Shown here: positions 1 to 5,315 of the stretch, in pieces
Numbering within the stretch: position 1 is the first letter of the stretch
Layout of the letters: each line of letters begins with the position of its first letter
Source: Phycisphaera sp.
GTDB lineage: Bacteria > Planctomycetota > Phycisphaerae > Phycisphaerales > Phycisphaeraceae
Direction: 5' to 3'
Length of the DNA stretch: 5,315 nucleotides
Assembly (NCBI GenBank): GCA_029287335.1
Contig: JARFRI010000240.1
Location: 1-5,315 of the forward strand
The notes under the pieces: generated by a model
The model's database searches: none
Seen by the model: only the letters and a program-made list of their open reading frames with translations
What the model was told of the DNA's origin: nothing
Translations under genes and position numbers: made by a program

Positions 1-19
1 GTGCTGCGCCGTCGCCGGG

Positions 20-313
20 TTAGCCCAGCACGAAGAGGCGCGGGCCGTCGTTGTACTCGGCGTTGATCGGTGTGCCGCCGCCGGGCACGTCGAAGGTCCA
101 TCTGAGGTTGGCGTTGTCGCCTTCGATGACGGCCTTGGCGGGCAGGGCGGTCTGGAGGCTGGTGCCGTTTTGGGCGTGGCCGCGCCATTGCAGTTCGCCG
201 GTGACGAGGCTTTGACTACGCGGTGTACCGTCTCTGCTGGCCTTACACCCGGGCAAGAGCAGGGCGAGGATCAGCAGGAGTGCGAATGAGGCGTTGCGCG
301 TGATCAGTGGCAT
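20..313 (-). CDS. Short lipoprotein, N-terminal part of a PQQ-like beta-propeller protein, probably interrupted by a stop
   Basis: The 97-residue ORF starts with a lipoprotein signal: Arg6, a hydrophobic core at about residues 8-20, and the lipobox Leu20-Pro21-Gly22-Cys23 (Pro at -2 is unusual). Residues 41-51 (L-Q-W-R-G-x-x-x-N-G-T) and the following Leu-Arg-Trp and Gly-Gly-Gly-Thr-Pro match the opening of planctomycetal exported PQQ-like propeller proteins, which normally have several hundred residues. This ORF holds only the opening and first strand. After the TAA at 22..20 the same frame continues Pro-Gly-Asp-Gly-Ala-Ala to the window edge. That resembles the family continuation if the TAA replaced a Tyr codon, so this may be a pseudogene or a sequencing error rather than a real 97-residue protein. 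A weak ribosome site (AGGG, 324..321) lies 7 nt before the ATG. The gene is divergent from the MarR gene and probably repressed by it. Family assignment is from motif recall only. Confidence 0.6.
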   Translation of the reverse strand: MPLITRNASFALLLILALLLPGCKASRDGTPRSQSLVTGELQWRGHAQNGTSLQTALPAKAVIEGDNANLRWTFDVPGGGTPINAEYNDGPRLFVLG

Positions 314-348
314 GGTGCGGCCCTGTACGAAGGAGAAGGAGACTGCGT

Positions 349-375
349 TAAAAAGTACCGTACACGTACTTTTTA
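349..375. promoter_or_regulatory. Candidate MarR operator (perfect inverted repeat)
   Basis: The arms TAAAAAGTAC (349-358) and GTACTTTTTA (366-375) are exact reverse complements separated by the 7 nt CGTACAC. The two GTAC half-sites are 11 bp apart, about one helical turn, as expected for a dimeric winged-helix regulator. The site is in the intergenic region between the lipoprotein ORF and the divergent MarR gene. MarR-family repressors commonly bind such palindromes beside their own gene, so autoregulation plus control of the divergent gene is the natural inference. A rho-independent terminator reading is possible because of the A and T runs, but the position between two divergent starts argues against it. 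Confidence 0.65.
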
Positions 376-380
376 GTCAA
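352..380 (-). promoter_or_regulatory. Candidate promoter of the minus-strand lipoprotein gene
   Basis: On the minus strand TTGACT (380..375, 5 of 6 to the -35 consensus) is followed after 17 nt by TACTTT (357..352, keeping the T-A-x-x-x-T core of a -10 box). Transcription would begin near 345, giving a leader of about 30 nt. The candidate operator fills the spacer and overlaps both boxes, so bound regulator would block polymerase. By symmetry a TACTTT also sits on the plus strand at 367-372 and could serve the MarR gene, but no good -35 accompanies it. Confidence 0.45.
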
Positions 381-396
381 GCCAGTTGACGGTAGA

Positions 397-909
397 ATGA
401 TGCGGTACATTACGCACGCTATGACGCCACCGACCCCCCCGATCGACGACCCGCACCGCAGAAGGCTGCCCCCGCTGCTGAGGCGGTGTTGGTACGGCCT
501 GAACCAGGCGTTTCGTAAGCGGCTGGCGACACTTGGGATCACGCCCAACCAGTTCACGGTCCTGCGCTGGCTGGAAGAAGACGACGGCGGGGGCGTGCGT
601 CAGTCAGAGATCTGCGCCCGCATGGCCAGCGACCCCAACACGATCGCGGCCTTGGTTGAGCGGATGCACGCCGACGGGCTGGTCAAGCGCAAGGTCGACC
701 CCACCGACCGCCGCGCCAGGCTGATCTCCACGACGCCCAAGGGCCGACGCATCTACGCCAAGGCCAGACCGCTGGCGGTGGACCTCCAAGCCGAGGTGCT
801 CGAAGCGATCCCCGCCCACGAGCGTGAACGGCTTCTGGAGCAGATCGAGGTCCTGGCTGATGCGTGCCAAGCCGCGCTCGAGTCCGAGCCCGAAGCGTCC
901 AATCCCTGA
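397..909 (+). CDS. MarR-family winged-helix transcriptional regulator
   Basis: This is a cytoplasmic DNA-binding repressor of 170 residues, close to the usual MarR length of 140-170. An N-terminal dimerisation helix (about 25-46) leads into Leu-Gly-Ile-Thr-Pro-Asn-Gln-Phe-Thr-Val-Leu (46-56). The helix-turn-helix spans about 67-96 (Gln-Ser-Glu-Ile-Cys, then Asp-Pro-Asn-Thr-Ile and Leu-Val-Glu-Arg-Met). The wing has the hallmark Asp101-Pro-Thr-Asp-Arg-Arg-Ala-Arg108 followed by Thr-Pro-Lys-Gly. C-terminal helices (about 120-160) complete the dimer interface. The ligand is not deducible. Cys31, Cys73 and Cys157 are present but do not fit the OhrR sensing position. The start is uncertain: 397 gives an extra eight residues, while ATG at 421 would start Met-Thr-Pro-Pro; neither has a good ribosome site. 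The gene is divergent from the lipoprotein ORF with the palindrome between them, so it probably represses itself and that neighbour. Confidence 0.93.
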   Translation: MMRYITHAMTPPTPPIDDPHRRRLPPLLRRCWYGLNQAFRKRLATLGITPNQFTVLRWLEEDDGGGVRQSEICARMASDPNTIAALVERMHADGLVKRKVDPTDRRARLISTTPKGRRIYAKARPLAVDLQAEVLEAIPAHERERLLEQIEVLADACQAALESEPEASNP

Positions 910-938
910 TGGGCAAGCCTTGCAATTTTGTGTCGCCA

Positions 939-967
939 TGGAAATCGCAGCGCGGCCGGTGTATAAC
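939..967 (+). promoter_or_regulatory. Candidate promoter for the PEP-CTERM gene and downstream genes
   Basis: TGGAAA (939-944, 4 of 6 to -35) and TATAAC (962-967, 5 of 6 to -10) are separated by exactly 17 nt. They lie in the 131-nt gap after the MarR gene and would start transcription near 974, about 67 nt before the PEP-CTERM start. This is a sigma-70-type consensus match by eye; planctomycete promoters are poorly characterised, so confidence is limited. Confidence 0.4.
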
Positions 968-993
968 TACACGCGGTTAGCCGTCTGTGGGTA

Positions 994-1013
994 GGGGCAA
1001 GCTGTTTGTCCCC
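994..1013 (+). other. Small hairpin in the PEP-CTERM gene leader
   Basis: GGGG-CAA (994-1000) can pair with TTG (1006-1008) and CCCC (1010-1013), with one bulged T and a 5-nt loop. It lies between the candidate promoter and the ribosome binding site. No U-run follows, so it is not a terminator. It could stabilise the transcript or be chance. Confidence 0.25.
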
Positions 1014-1023
1014 CGAAGATGGC

Positions 1024-1035
1024 AGGAGAAAAGGA
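1024..1035 (+). promoter_or_regulatory. Ribosome binding site that fixes the PEP-CTERM start
   Basis: AGGAG at 1024-1028 and AAGGA at 1031-1035 precede tandem ATG codons at 1041 and 1044. AAGGA is 5 nt from the first and 8 nt from the second ATG. This rules out the longer GTG start at 987, which would add 18 non-signal residues ahead of the signal peptide. Confidence 0.7.
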
Positions 1036-1040
1036 TCACA

Positions 1041-1922
1041 ATGATGAATTGTTTGAAGACTACGACTGGGATGTTCGCCGCTGGCCTCGTTGCTTTTGCC
1101 AGCATCAATACCCACGCCCAGGCGATCGTTCTAGACAACCCGAACTTCGAGAGCCCGGATTTTGCAAATCTTGGGTTCCCGCCCGGGGTGACTTCCGAAA
1201 TCCTGCTCGCTACGCAGAACGCGACGTTCGAGACGCCTTATTGGTTGCAGGATGGTCCTCCCCCTGACCTGGGCACGGGCTTTTCTGCATTTGGCACGTT
1301 TAACAATGTCGAGGGCGTGGTGGGTCAAACCGTCTTCCCGCCCATCACCAACACAATCAACGAGCCTGCCGACCCCACCGACCGGGTCGGTTTTATCTCG
1401 GTCTTACCAAACAGCGACGTCGCGCTGTATCAAGAAACAGGCCAGGACTTCCAGGCGGGAAAAACTTACACCTTCTCAATCTGGGCCGGCGCGAGCACGA
1501 CTTTCCCCGCTTCCAGCGCCAATCCGCTTACTGACCCGGCACTGTTGAACATCGCGATCGGGTACCTCGACGGTGGCGGCGCTTTTGTTTCGCTCGGAGG
1601 AGGTTTTGACATCTCACAGTTTGTCAATGATGGGATTGACGATCCGAATGAAATTAAAGATCGCTTCGCAACATTGGATGAGTTTGAAGAAACCGGTGAG
1701 TTTGATCTGCTCAAGCCGTTCTCGGTCACCCTGGTGGACCCAGTAGCAGGCGACGCATCGCTGCTGACGAAAAAAATCGCGGTGCAGATTTCTGTTGACG
1801 CCGTTGATGGCGGGGCAAACTATTTCATCTTCGATGGCGCGAGCCTGACCGCGGTCCCCGAGCCGACCTCGATTGCGTTGCTTGGCCTGGGCGGCTTGCT
1901 CGCGATGCGCCGTCGCCGCTGA
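1041..1922 (+). CDS. PEP-CTERM sorting domain-containing exported protein
   Basis: This is a 293-residue surface or envelope protein of unknown role. A signal peptide covers residues 1-28 with likely cleavage after Ala-Gln-Ala. The mature part begins with an Asn-Pro-Asn-Phe-Glu-Ser-Pro motif and contains Leu-Tyr-Gln-Glu-Thr-Gly followed by Phe-Gln-Ala-Gly-Lys-Thr-Tyr-Thr-Phe (129-145). That pattern is typical of beta-sandwich, carbohydrate-binding-like domains in PEP-CTERM proteins; the fold is inferred. An acidic stretch follows (about 196-223). The C-terminus has Val-Pro-Glu-Pro (272-275), a short hydrophobic segment and Arg290-293, the tripartite signal used for exosortase-linked sorting. 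No exosortase gene is in the window. The reading frame stays open upstream to a GTG at 987, but ATG 1041 (or 1044) is preferred because it begins the signal peptide and follows AGGAG (1024-1028) and AAGGA (1031-1035). More codons end in A or T than in the PQQ-like genes downstream. Confidence 0.9.
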   Translation: MMNCLKTTTGMFAAGLVAFASINTHAQAIVLDNPNFESPDFANLGFPPGVTSEILLATQNATFETPYWLQDGPPPDLGTGFSAFGTFNNVEGVVGQTVFPPITNTINEPADPTDRVGFISVLPNSDVALYQETGQDFQAGKTYTFSIWAGASTTFPASSANPLTDPALLNIAIGYLDGGGAFVSLGGGFDISQFVNDGIDDPNEIKDRFATLDEFEETGEFDLLKPFSVTLVDPVAGDASLLTKKIAVQISVDAVDGGANYFIFDGASLTAVPEPTSIALLGLGGLLAMRRRR

Positions 1923-1967
1923 CAGAGTAAGGTGACATGGCTAGACTAAGCCGTGCGAGGAAGTGAT

Positions 1968-1971
1968 GGAG
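1968..1971 (+). promoter_or_regulatory. Ribosome binding site that fixes the pseudopilin start
   Basis: GGAG lies 8 nt before ATG 1980. It supports that start over the upstream in-frame GTG at 1953, which would put nine extra residues in front of the short basic prepilin leader. Confidence 0.6.
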
Positions 1972-1979
1972 CACGGACG

Positions 1980-2768
1980 ATGACACGACGAGGTTTTACG
2001 CTGATTGAGTTGTTGGTGGTGATCACCATCATTGCGCTCTTGGTCGGCATCCTGCTTCCGGTGCTTGCTCAGGCTCGCGATTCAGTGATCGGCGTGACAT
2101 GCCTAGCCAATCAAAGCCAATTAGTCACCGCTGTACACGCCCACGCCGCTGACAACAAAGACCTCATCCCCTACGGGCCCGAAGAGCGCGATGGCGGACT
2201 TTCGTCCGGCGCCGATGATCTCTACATCATCAATGGTATGACCACGAGCCTGATCTCCGACAAGTTCGGGACACCAACCGGGGCCGGTCTGATGATCGAC
2301 AGCTATCTCTTAGAGATGCCTGAGGCGCTCTTCTGCCCCGGCGTAGATCAGGACGCCTCGATCAAAGACGCCTTGGACAGATTCGGCAACCGAACTTCCA
2401 TCAGCAGCTACCTCTACAGACACGCCAGCAACGACTTTGATGACCTGATCGAGTTCCAGCGCTTCGGCACCCCGATGAACGTAAGGCCTCGGCTGCACGA
2501 CATGGGGCTCAACAGGCAAGGCGAAGATGTGCGGGCCTTGTTCGTTGACAATAATTTCATCCTTGAGAGCAGCTCTTTTTTCTACGATGCTTTCCATCGG
2601 TCGAACCATGGCGAGCGATATGTCAATATCTCCTACGTCGATGGGCATGCCGAGCAGCGGAACAACGCGTCAGGCGAGTACTCGACGAATGTCATCGGCG
2701 TCAACCTGATCACCGCGATCGAGAAGATGTTAGATGTGATGGAATCGGCTGACGTCCCAGAAGAATAA
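1980..2768 (+). CDS. Prepilin-type N-terminal cleavage/methylation domain protein (pseudopilin-like, H-x-DG family)
   Basis: This 262-residue protein starts with a short basic leader (Met-Thr-Arg-Arg-Gly5), then Phe6-Thr-Leu-Ile-Glu10 and a hydrophobic helix to about residue 29. That is the class III signal cut by prepilin peptidase after Gly5, with Glu10 as the conserved Glu at position 5 of the mature chain. After the helix, Thr40-Cys41-Leu-Ala-Asn-Gln-Ser-Gln-Leu and Ala-Ala-Asp-Asn-Lys-Asp resemble the planctomycetal DUF1559-like and H-X9-DG proteins. Phe118-Cys119-Pro120 is another shared landmark. Near the C-terminus His210 and Asp221-Gly222-His form the H-x-DG element, here with ten rather than nine residues between. 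Planctomycetes carry many such proteins; they are thought to sit in the envelope, but their function is largely unknown. The gene lies 57 nt after the PEP-CTERM gene and 38 nt before the PQQ-like gene, with no terminator visible on either side. Confidence 0.9.
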   Translation: MTRRGFTLIELLVVITIIALLVGILLPVLAQARDSVIGVTCLANQSQLVTAVHAHAADNKDLIPYGPEERDGGLSSGADDLYIINGMTTSLISDKFGTPTGAGLMIDSYLLEMPEALFCPGVDQDASIKDALDRFGNRTSISSYLYRHASNDFDDLIEFQRFGTPMNVRPRLHDMGLNRQGEDVRALFVDNNFILESSSFFYDAFHRSNHGERYVNISYVDGHAEQRNNASGEYSTNVIGVNLITAIEKMLDVMESADVPEE

Positions 2769-2794
2769 GTTCATCAAATTTTCTCGATCAACAC

Positions 2795-2799
2795 GAGGG
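2795..2799 (+). promoter_or_regulatory. Ribosome binding site of the first PQQ-like gene
   Basis: GAGGG ends 7 nt before ATG 2807, a good Shine-Dalgarno match and spacing that confirms this start. The 38-nt gap from the pseudopilin stop holds no promoter or terminator that I can see. Confidence 0.65.
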
Positions 2800-2806
2800 C
2801 AACATC

Positions 2807-4012
2807 ATGAAACGCGATCAGGTCACAGGCTTTACCCTTCTCTTTGCGCTGCTTCTCTCCACCAGCGCGGTCGCCGCGGACTGGCCCAACTGGCTCGGGC
2901 CGGACCGCGATGGCACGACGAGCGATGAGGGCTTTGACCCCGCGTTTGCCAAGGGCGGCGTCGACATCAAGTGGACCGCCGACCTCGGCGTCGGGTTCAC
3001 CGGGATCACCGTCGCCGACGGCAAGGCCTACACCGCCGGCTGGAAGGACGGCGACACCACCTTCTACGCGCTCGATGCCAACACCGGCAAGCCCATCTGG
3101 TCGCACACCTTCGCCACCAAAAAATTCGATAACCTCAACGTCGGCGGACCGTCCGGCACCGCGGCCGTCGCTGGCAACCGCGTCTATCACATGGCACGCG
3201 ATGGCCAGTTCTTCTGCTACGACACCAACAAAGGCGACGTCCTCTGGCAGAAAAACCTCGCCAAAGACTACGGCGTCAAGGTCCCGACATGGGGCTTCTC
3301 AGGCTCGCCACTCATCCTTGATGACACCGTCTACCTCGACATCGGCGTCATCATCGCGCTGAATAAAGACACCGGCAAAGAGCAGTGGAAGACCAAGGAC
3401 TATGGCCCGGCCTACTCCACCCCCGCGCTGATCTCCTTCAAAGGTAAGGACTACCTCGCTGTGTTCCCCGCGTCCGGGCTCTATGTCCTTGAGCGCGACG
3501 GCGGCAAGCAGGTCGCGCACAAGCCTTGGAAAACCAGCTACGGTGTCCACGCCGCAACGCCCGTCGTCATCAACGACAAGTTCATCTTCATGTCCTCGGA
3601 CTACAACACCGGCTGCGCGCTCGTCGAGTTCACCGGCACGGACCTAAAAACCATCTGGGAAAACAAGAACCTCAAGAACCAGATGGCGACCAGCCTCTTC
3701 CACGAAGGCCACCTCTACGGCTTCGACTCGTCCAAGCTCACCTGCATCGATGCCGAGACCGGCAAAGAGATGTGGAGCCAGCGCGGCCTGGGTCGCGGCA
3801 CGGTGATCCTCGCTGGGAAAACACTTGTCGTCTTGTCCGACACCGGCGAAGTCCTCACCGCGCCCGCATCGCCCAAGGCCTTCCGCCCGGTCACCAAGAC
3901 CCGCGTCATCGAAGGCGACGACACCATCTGGACCTCGCCGACCCTGGCCAACAACCTGCTCTACATCCGCGGCAGCCGAGGCAAACTCGTCTGCATCGAC
4001 GTCAGCAAATAA
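2807..4012 (+). CDS. Exported PQQ-like beta-propeller repeat protein
   Basis: This complete protein of 401 residues has a signal peptide (about 1-24, ending Ala-Val-Ala-Ala). The mature N-terminus Asp25-Trp-Pro-Asn-Trp-Leu-Gly-Pro-Asp-Arg-Asp-Gly is the usual opening of planctomycetal PQQ-like proteins. Propeller blades are marked by repeated [aliphatic/aromatic]-x-x-x-Asp/Asn-x-x-[Thr/Lys]-Gly-x-x-x-Trp motifs: around 87-98 (Leu-Asp-Ala-Asn-Thr-Gly-Lys-Pro-Ile-Trp), 137-147, 183-194 and 313-323. The final strand reads Leu-Val-Cys-Ile-Asp. The length fits a seven- or eight-bladed propeller with no extra domain. Periplasmic location is inferred. The repeats resemble those of BamB and quinoprotein dehydrogenases, but I see no evidence of a bound PQQ or of catalytic residues, so a scaffold or binding role is as likely as an enzymatic one. 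Nearly all codons end in C or G. It is followed after 69 nt by a related gene in the same orientation. Confidence 0.9.
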   Translation: MKRDQVTGFTLLFALLLSTSAVAADWPNWLGPDRDGTTSDEGFDPAFAKGGVDIKWTADLGVGFTGITVADGKAYTAGWKDGDTTFYALDANTGKPIWSHTFATKKFDNLNVGGPSGTAAVAGNRVYHMARDGQFFCYDTNKGDVLWQKNLAKDYGVKVPTWGFSGSPLILDDTVYLDIGVIIALNKDTGKEQWKTKDYGPAYSTPALISFKGKDYLAVFPASGLYVLERDGGKQVAHKPWKTSYGVHAATPVVINDKFIFMSSDYNTGCALVEFTGTDLKTIWENKNLKNQMATSLFHEGHLYGFDSSKLTCIDAETGKEMWSQRGLGRGTVILAGKTLVVLSDTGEVLTAPASPKAFRPVTKTRVIEGDDTIWTSPTLANNLLYIRGSRGKLVCIDVSK

Positions 4013-4015
4013 CCC

Positions 4016-4031
4016 AAGCCGCTTGCGGCTT
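4016..4031 (+). other. Intergenic hairpin with a CTTG tetraloop
   Basis: AAGCCG (4016-4021) and CGGCTT (4026-4031) are perfect complements around CTTG, closed by a G-C pair. In RNA, G(CUUG)C is a known stable tetraloop arrangement. The hairpin starts 3 nt after the stop of the first PQQ-like gene. No U-run follows, so it is not a canonical rho-independent terminator; it may attenuate, protect the upstream mRNA 3' end or be a dispersed palindromic repeat. Confidence 0.5.
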
Positions 4032-4040
4032 AGCACCTGC

Positions 4041-4058
4041 GTATAGCCCCTTCTATAC
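4041..4058 (+). repeat. Second intergenic inverted repeat
   Basis: GTATAG (4041-4046) and CTATAC (4053-4058) are perfect 6-bp complements around CCCCTT. It sits 9 nt after the CTTG hairpin and ends 23 nt before the next start codon. It could be a small operator or a weak RNA stem. The TATA-containing stretches lack a matching -35 box. Confidence 0.3.
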
Positions 4059-4081
4059 CCCCTCTCATCCGGACGCCCACC

Positions 4082-5315
4082 ATGCGCAATCCCGCTGTCA
4101 TTTGTCTCGCACTGCTCTTCCTATTGGGCTGCGTGTCCACCTCCCAAGCCGAGACCGACTGGCCTCAGTTCCGCGGGGCTGATGGCACCGGTGCCGTCCC
4201 CGACGCCAAGCCCGTCACCTCCCTTGATCTCAAGACCGGCAAGAACATCAAATGGGCTGCCGACATGCCCGGCCCGACCGCCGGCACACCCGCCATCGTC
4301 GGCGACGTCGTCTTCACCACCGCAGGCACGACCGACACGAACCGCCTCCTCGCCATGGGTCTGGACCGCAAGACCGGCAAAATCCTCTGGCAGCACGACG
4401 TCGCCGAGGCACGCAAGTCACGCCAGCGATCTCGCGAAAACAACCACGCCGAGTGCTCGCCCGCCGCGGATGACAAAAACGCCTACTTCCTCTTCGGCTC
4501 CGGCGACCTGCTCGCGGTCTCACACGATGGCAAGAAAAAGTGGCACATCAACCTCACCGAACAATACGGCAAGATCGAGATCCTCTGGGGCTACGCCTCC
4601 AGCCCGCTGCTCATGGACGGCAAGCTCTACGTCATGGTCCTCCGCCGCCAGCCGTCGTTCCTGCTCTGCATCGACCCCGCCACCGGCGACGTCCTCTGGA
4701 AACAAGACCGACCCACCACCGCCCAGGGCGAGTCGCCCGAGTCCTACGCCAGCCCCATCAGTGCAACCATCGATGGCGCTAGCCAAGTCGTCTGCTACGG
4801 CGGCGATGCGCTCACCGGACACGATCCCGACACCGGCAAGGAACTCTGGCGCTTCACCCAGGACATCAACCCCACCAACAACAAAATGTTCCGCGTCATC
4901 TCCGGCCCAACCCAAGGGCTCAACGGCCTGATCTACTTCACCACCCCGCGCGGAGAAGATTTGTTTGCGGTGCAAGTCAAAGACAACACGCCCAAGCTTA
5001 AGTGGATGGCCGAGAAAGTCTATGCCGACGTCCCGTGCCCGGTCTACACCAAGGATGCGCTCTATATCTTAAGCGGCGCGAAAAGGCAGCTTTTCAAGTT
5101 CACCCCCGACCCCGGCGAAAAACTCGCCCACACCCGCATCGATACCCCCGGCTACTTCCGCTGCACGCCCACCTACGCCACCGGCCACCTCTACCTCATC
5201 GACGGCGACGGCGAACTGTTGATCTACACCGCCGACGACGACTTCAAACAAGTCAGCCAAACCAGCCTCGGCGGCTACCCCACCCGAGCCACCATCGCCG
5301 TCGCCGACAACGACC
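4082..5315 (+). CDS. Second exported PQQ-like beta-propeller protein (3' end outside the window)
   Basis: The frame is open from ATG 4082 to the window edge, 411 codons with no stop. The N-terminus has a hydrophobic core (about 5-15) and Leu14-Leu-Gly-Cys17, which is a lipobox; Ser-Gln-Ala (21-23) just after it would also suit signal peptidase I, so lipid attachment is uncertain. Asp26-Trp-Pro-Gln-Phe-Arg-Gly32 is the family opening. Blade motifs are at about 94-103 (Leu-Asp-Arg-Lys-Thr-Gly-Lys-Ile-Leu-Trp), 197-206 (Ile-Asp-Pro-Ala-Thr-Gly-Asp-Val-Leu-Trp) and 247-256 (His-Asp-Pro-Asp-Thr-Gly-Lys-Glu-Leu-Trp). The last visible residues (Pro-Thr-Arg-Ala-Thr-Ile-Ala-Val-Ala-Asp) look like the last blade, so probably only some 15-25 residues are missing. 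It is related to the preceding gene in plan but diverged throughout. No clear Shine-Dalgarno sequence precedes the ATG, unlike the three genes upstream. Envelope location is inferred; no catalytic role is visible. Confidence 0.88.
   Translation, partial: MRNPAVICLALLFLLGCVSTSQAETDWPQFRGADGTGAVPDAKPVTSLDLKTGKNIKWAADMPGPTAGTPAIVGDVVFTTAGTTDTNRLLAMGLDRKTGKILWQHDVAEARKSRQRSRENNHAECSPAADDKNAYFLFGSGDLLAVSHDGKKKWHINLTEQYGKIEILWGYASSPLLMDGKLYVMVLRRQPSFLLCIDPATGDVLWKQDRPTTAQGESPESYASPISATIDGASQVVCYGGDALTGHDPDTGKELWRFTQDINPTNNKMFRVISGPTQGLNGLIYFTTPRGEDLFAVQVKDNTPKLKWMAEKVYADVPCPVYTKDALYILSGAKRQLFKFTPDPGEKLAHTRIDTPGYFRCTPTYATGHLYLIDGDGELLIYTADDDFKQVSQTSLGGYPTRATIAVADND

Noticed and set aside
397..909. 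OhrR-type peroxide sensor based on Cys31 in the first helix
   Set aside because: The distance from Cys31 to the Leu-Gly-Ile-Thr motif is about six residues shorter than in OhrR, the surrounding Phe-Ala-Leu-Tyr motif is absent, and no ohr gene is nearby.
913..930. Rho-independent terminator after the MarR gene (GCAAG-C-CTTGC followed by AATTTT)
   Set aside because: The stem has only four usable pairs with a 3-nt loop, and the T-run is just four bases; too weak to call.
604..939. Open frame antisense to the MarR gene
   Set aside because: It mirrors a well-supported MarR coding region, has no recognisable motif and is explained by high GC at third codon positions.
1939..1952. Hairpin GGCT/AGCC between the PEP-CTERM and pseudopilin genes
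   Set aside because: Only a 4-bp stem without a T-run; expected by chance in GC-rich DNA.
2807..4012. Annotation as a PQQ-dependent alcohol dehydrogenase or BamB
   Set aside because: Only generic propeller repeats are visible. The length is too short for the dehydrogenases, no vicinal Cys pair or cytochrome motif is present, and the W-P-x-W-x-G opening marks the general planctomycetal PQQ-like group.
4182..4931. Long open frame overlapping the second PQQ-like gene in another frame
   Set aside because: Its translation is a low-complexity Ser/Pro/Thr/Arg mixture typical of a shifted frame of GC-rich coding DNA, while the frame from 4082 has clear propeller motifs and a signal peptide.

Overview
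The window looks like a chromosomal piece of a planctomycete, most likely of the class Phycisphaerae. This is inferred from the protein mix: a PEP-CTERM exported protein ending Val-Pro-Glu-Pro, a short hydrophobic stretch and four arginines; a pseudopilin-like protein with a Gly-Phe-Thr-Leu-Ile-Glu prepilin site and an H-x10-DG C-terminal motif; and several exported PQQ-like beta-propeller proteins that open with the W-P-x-[WF]-x-G signature. No rRNA, tRNA, mobile element or CRISPR array is visible. Almost all of the sequence is coding and GC-rich.

Layout. On the minus strand at the left edge (313 to 20) is a short lipoprotein ORF that reads as the N-terminus of a PQQ-like propeller protein. 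It is closed by a TAA where the family would be expected to continue, and the same frame stays open and family-like up to the window edge. Facing it, on the plus strand, is a MarR-family repressor gene (397-909). Between the two lies a perfect 10-bp inverted repeat (349-375) overlapping a plausible minus-strand promoter, which is a strong candidate operator. A second unit, entirely on the plus strand, starts after a candidate promoter (939-967). It holds the PEP-CTERM protein (1041-1922), the pseudopilin-like protein (1980-2768), a complete PQQ-like protein (2807-4012) and a second PQQ-like protein (4082 to the right edge, incomplete). Gaps between these genes are 57, 38 and 69 nt; the last holds two small hairpins.

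How the genes may work together. All products except the MarR regulator carry export signals, so the window mainly encodes envelope or surface proteins. No enzyme with recognisable catalytic residues is present, so no pathway can be named. The MarR protein most likely controls itself and the divergent lipoprotein gene. Whether the four plus-strand genes form one operon is inferred from spacing only.

I do not see a clearly new molecular system. The items most worth a second look are the stop codon interrupting the minus-strand propeller gene, the MarR operator candidate, and the hairpin pair between the two PQQ-like genes.
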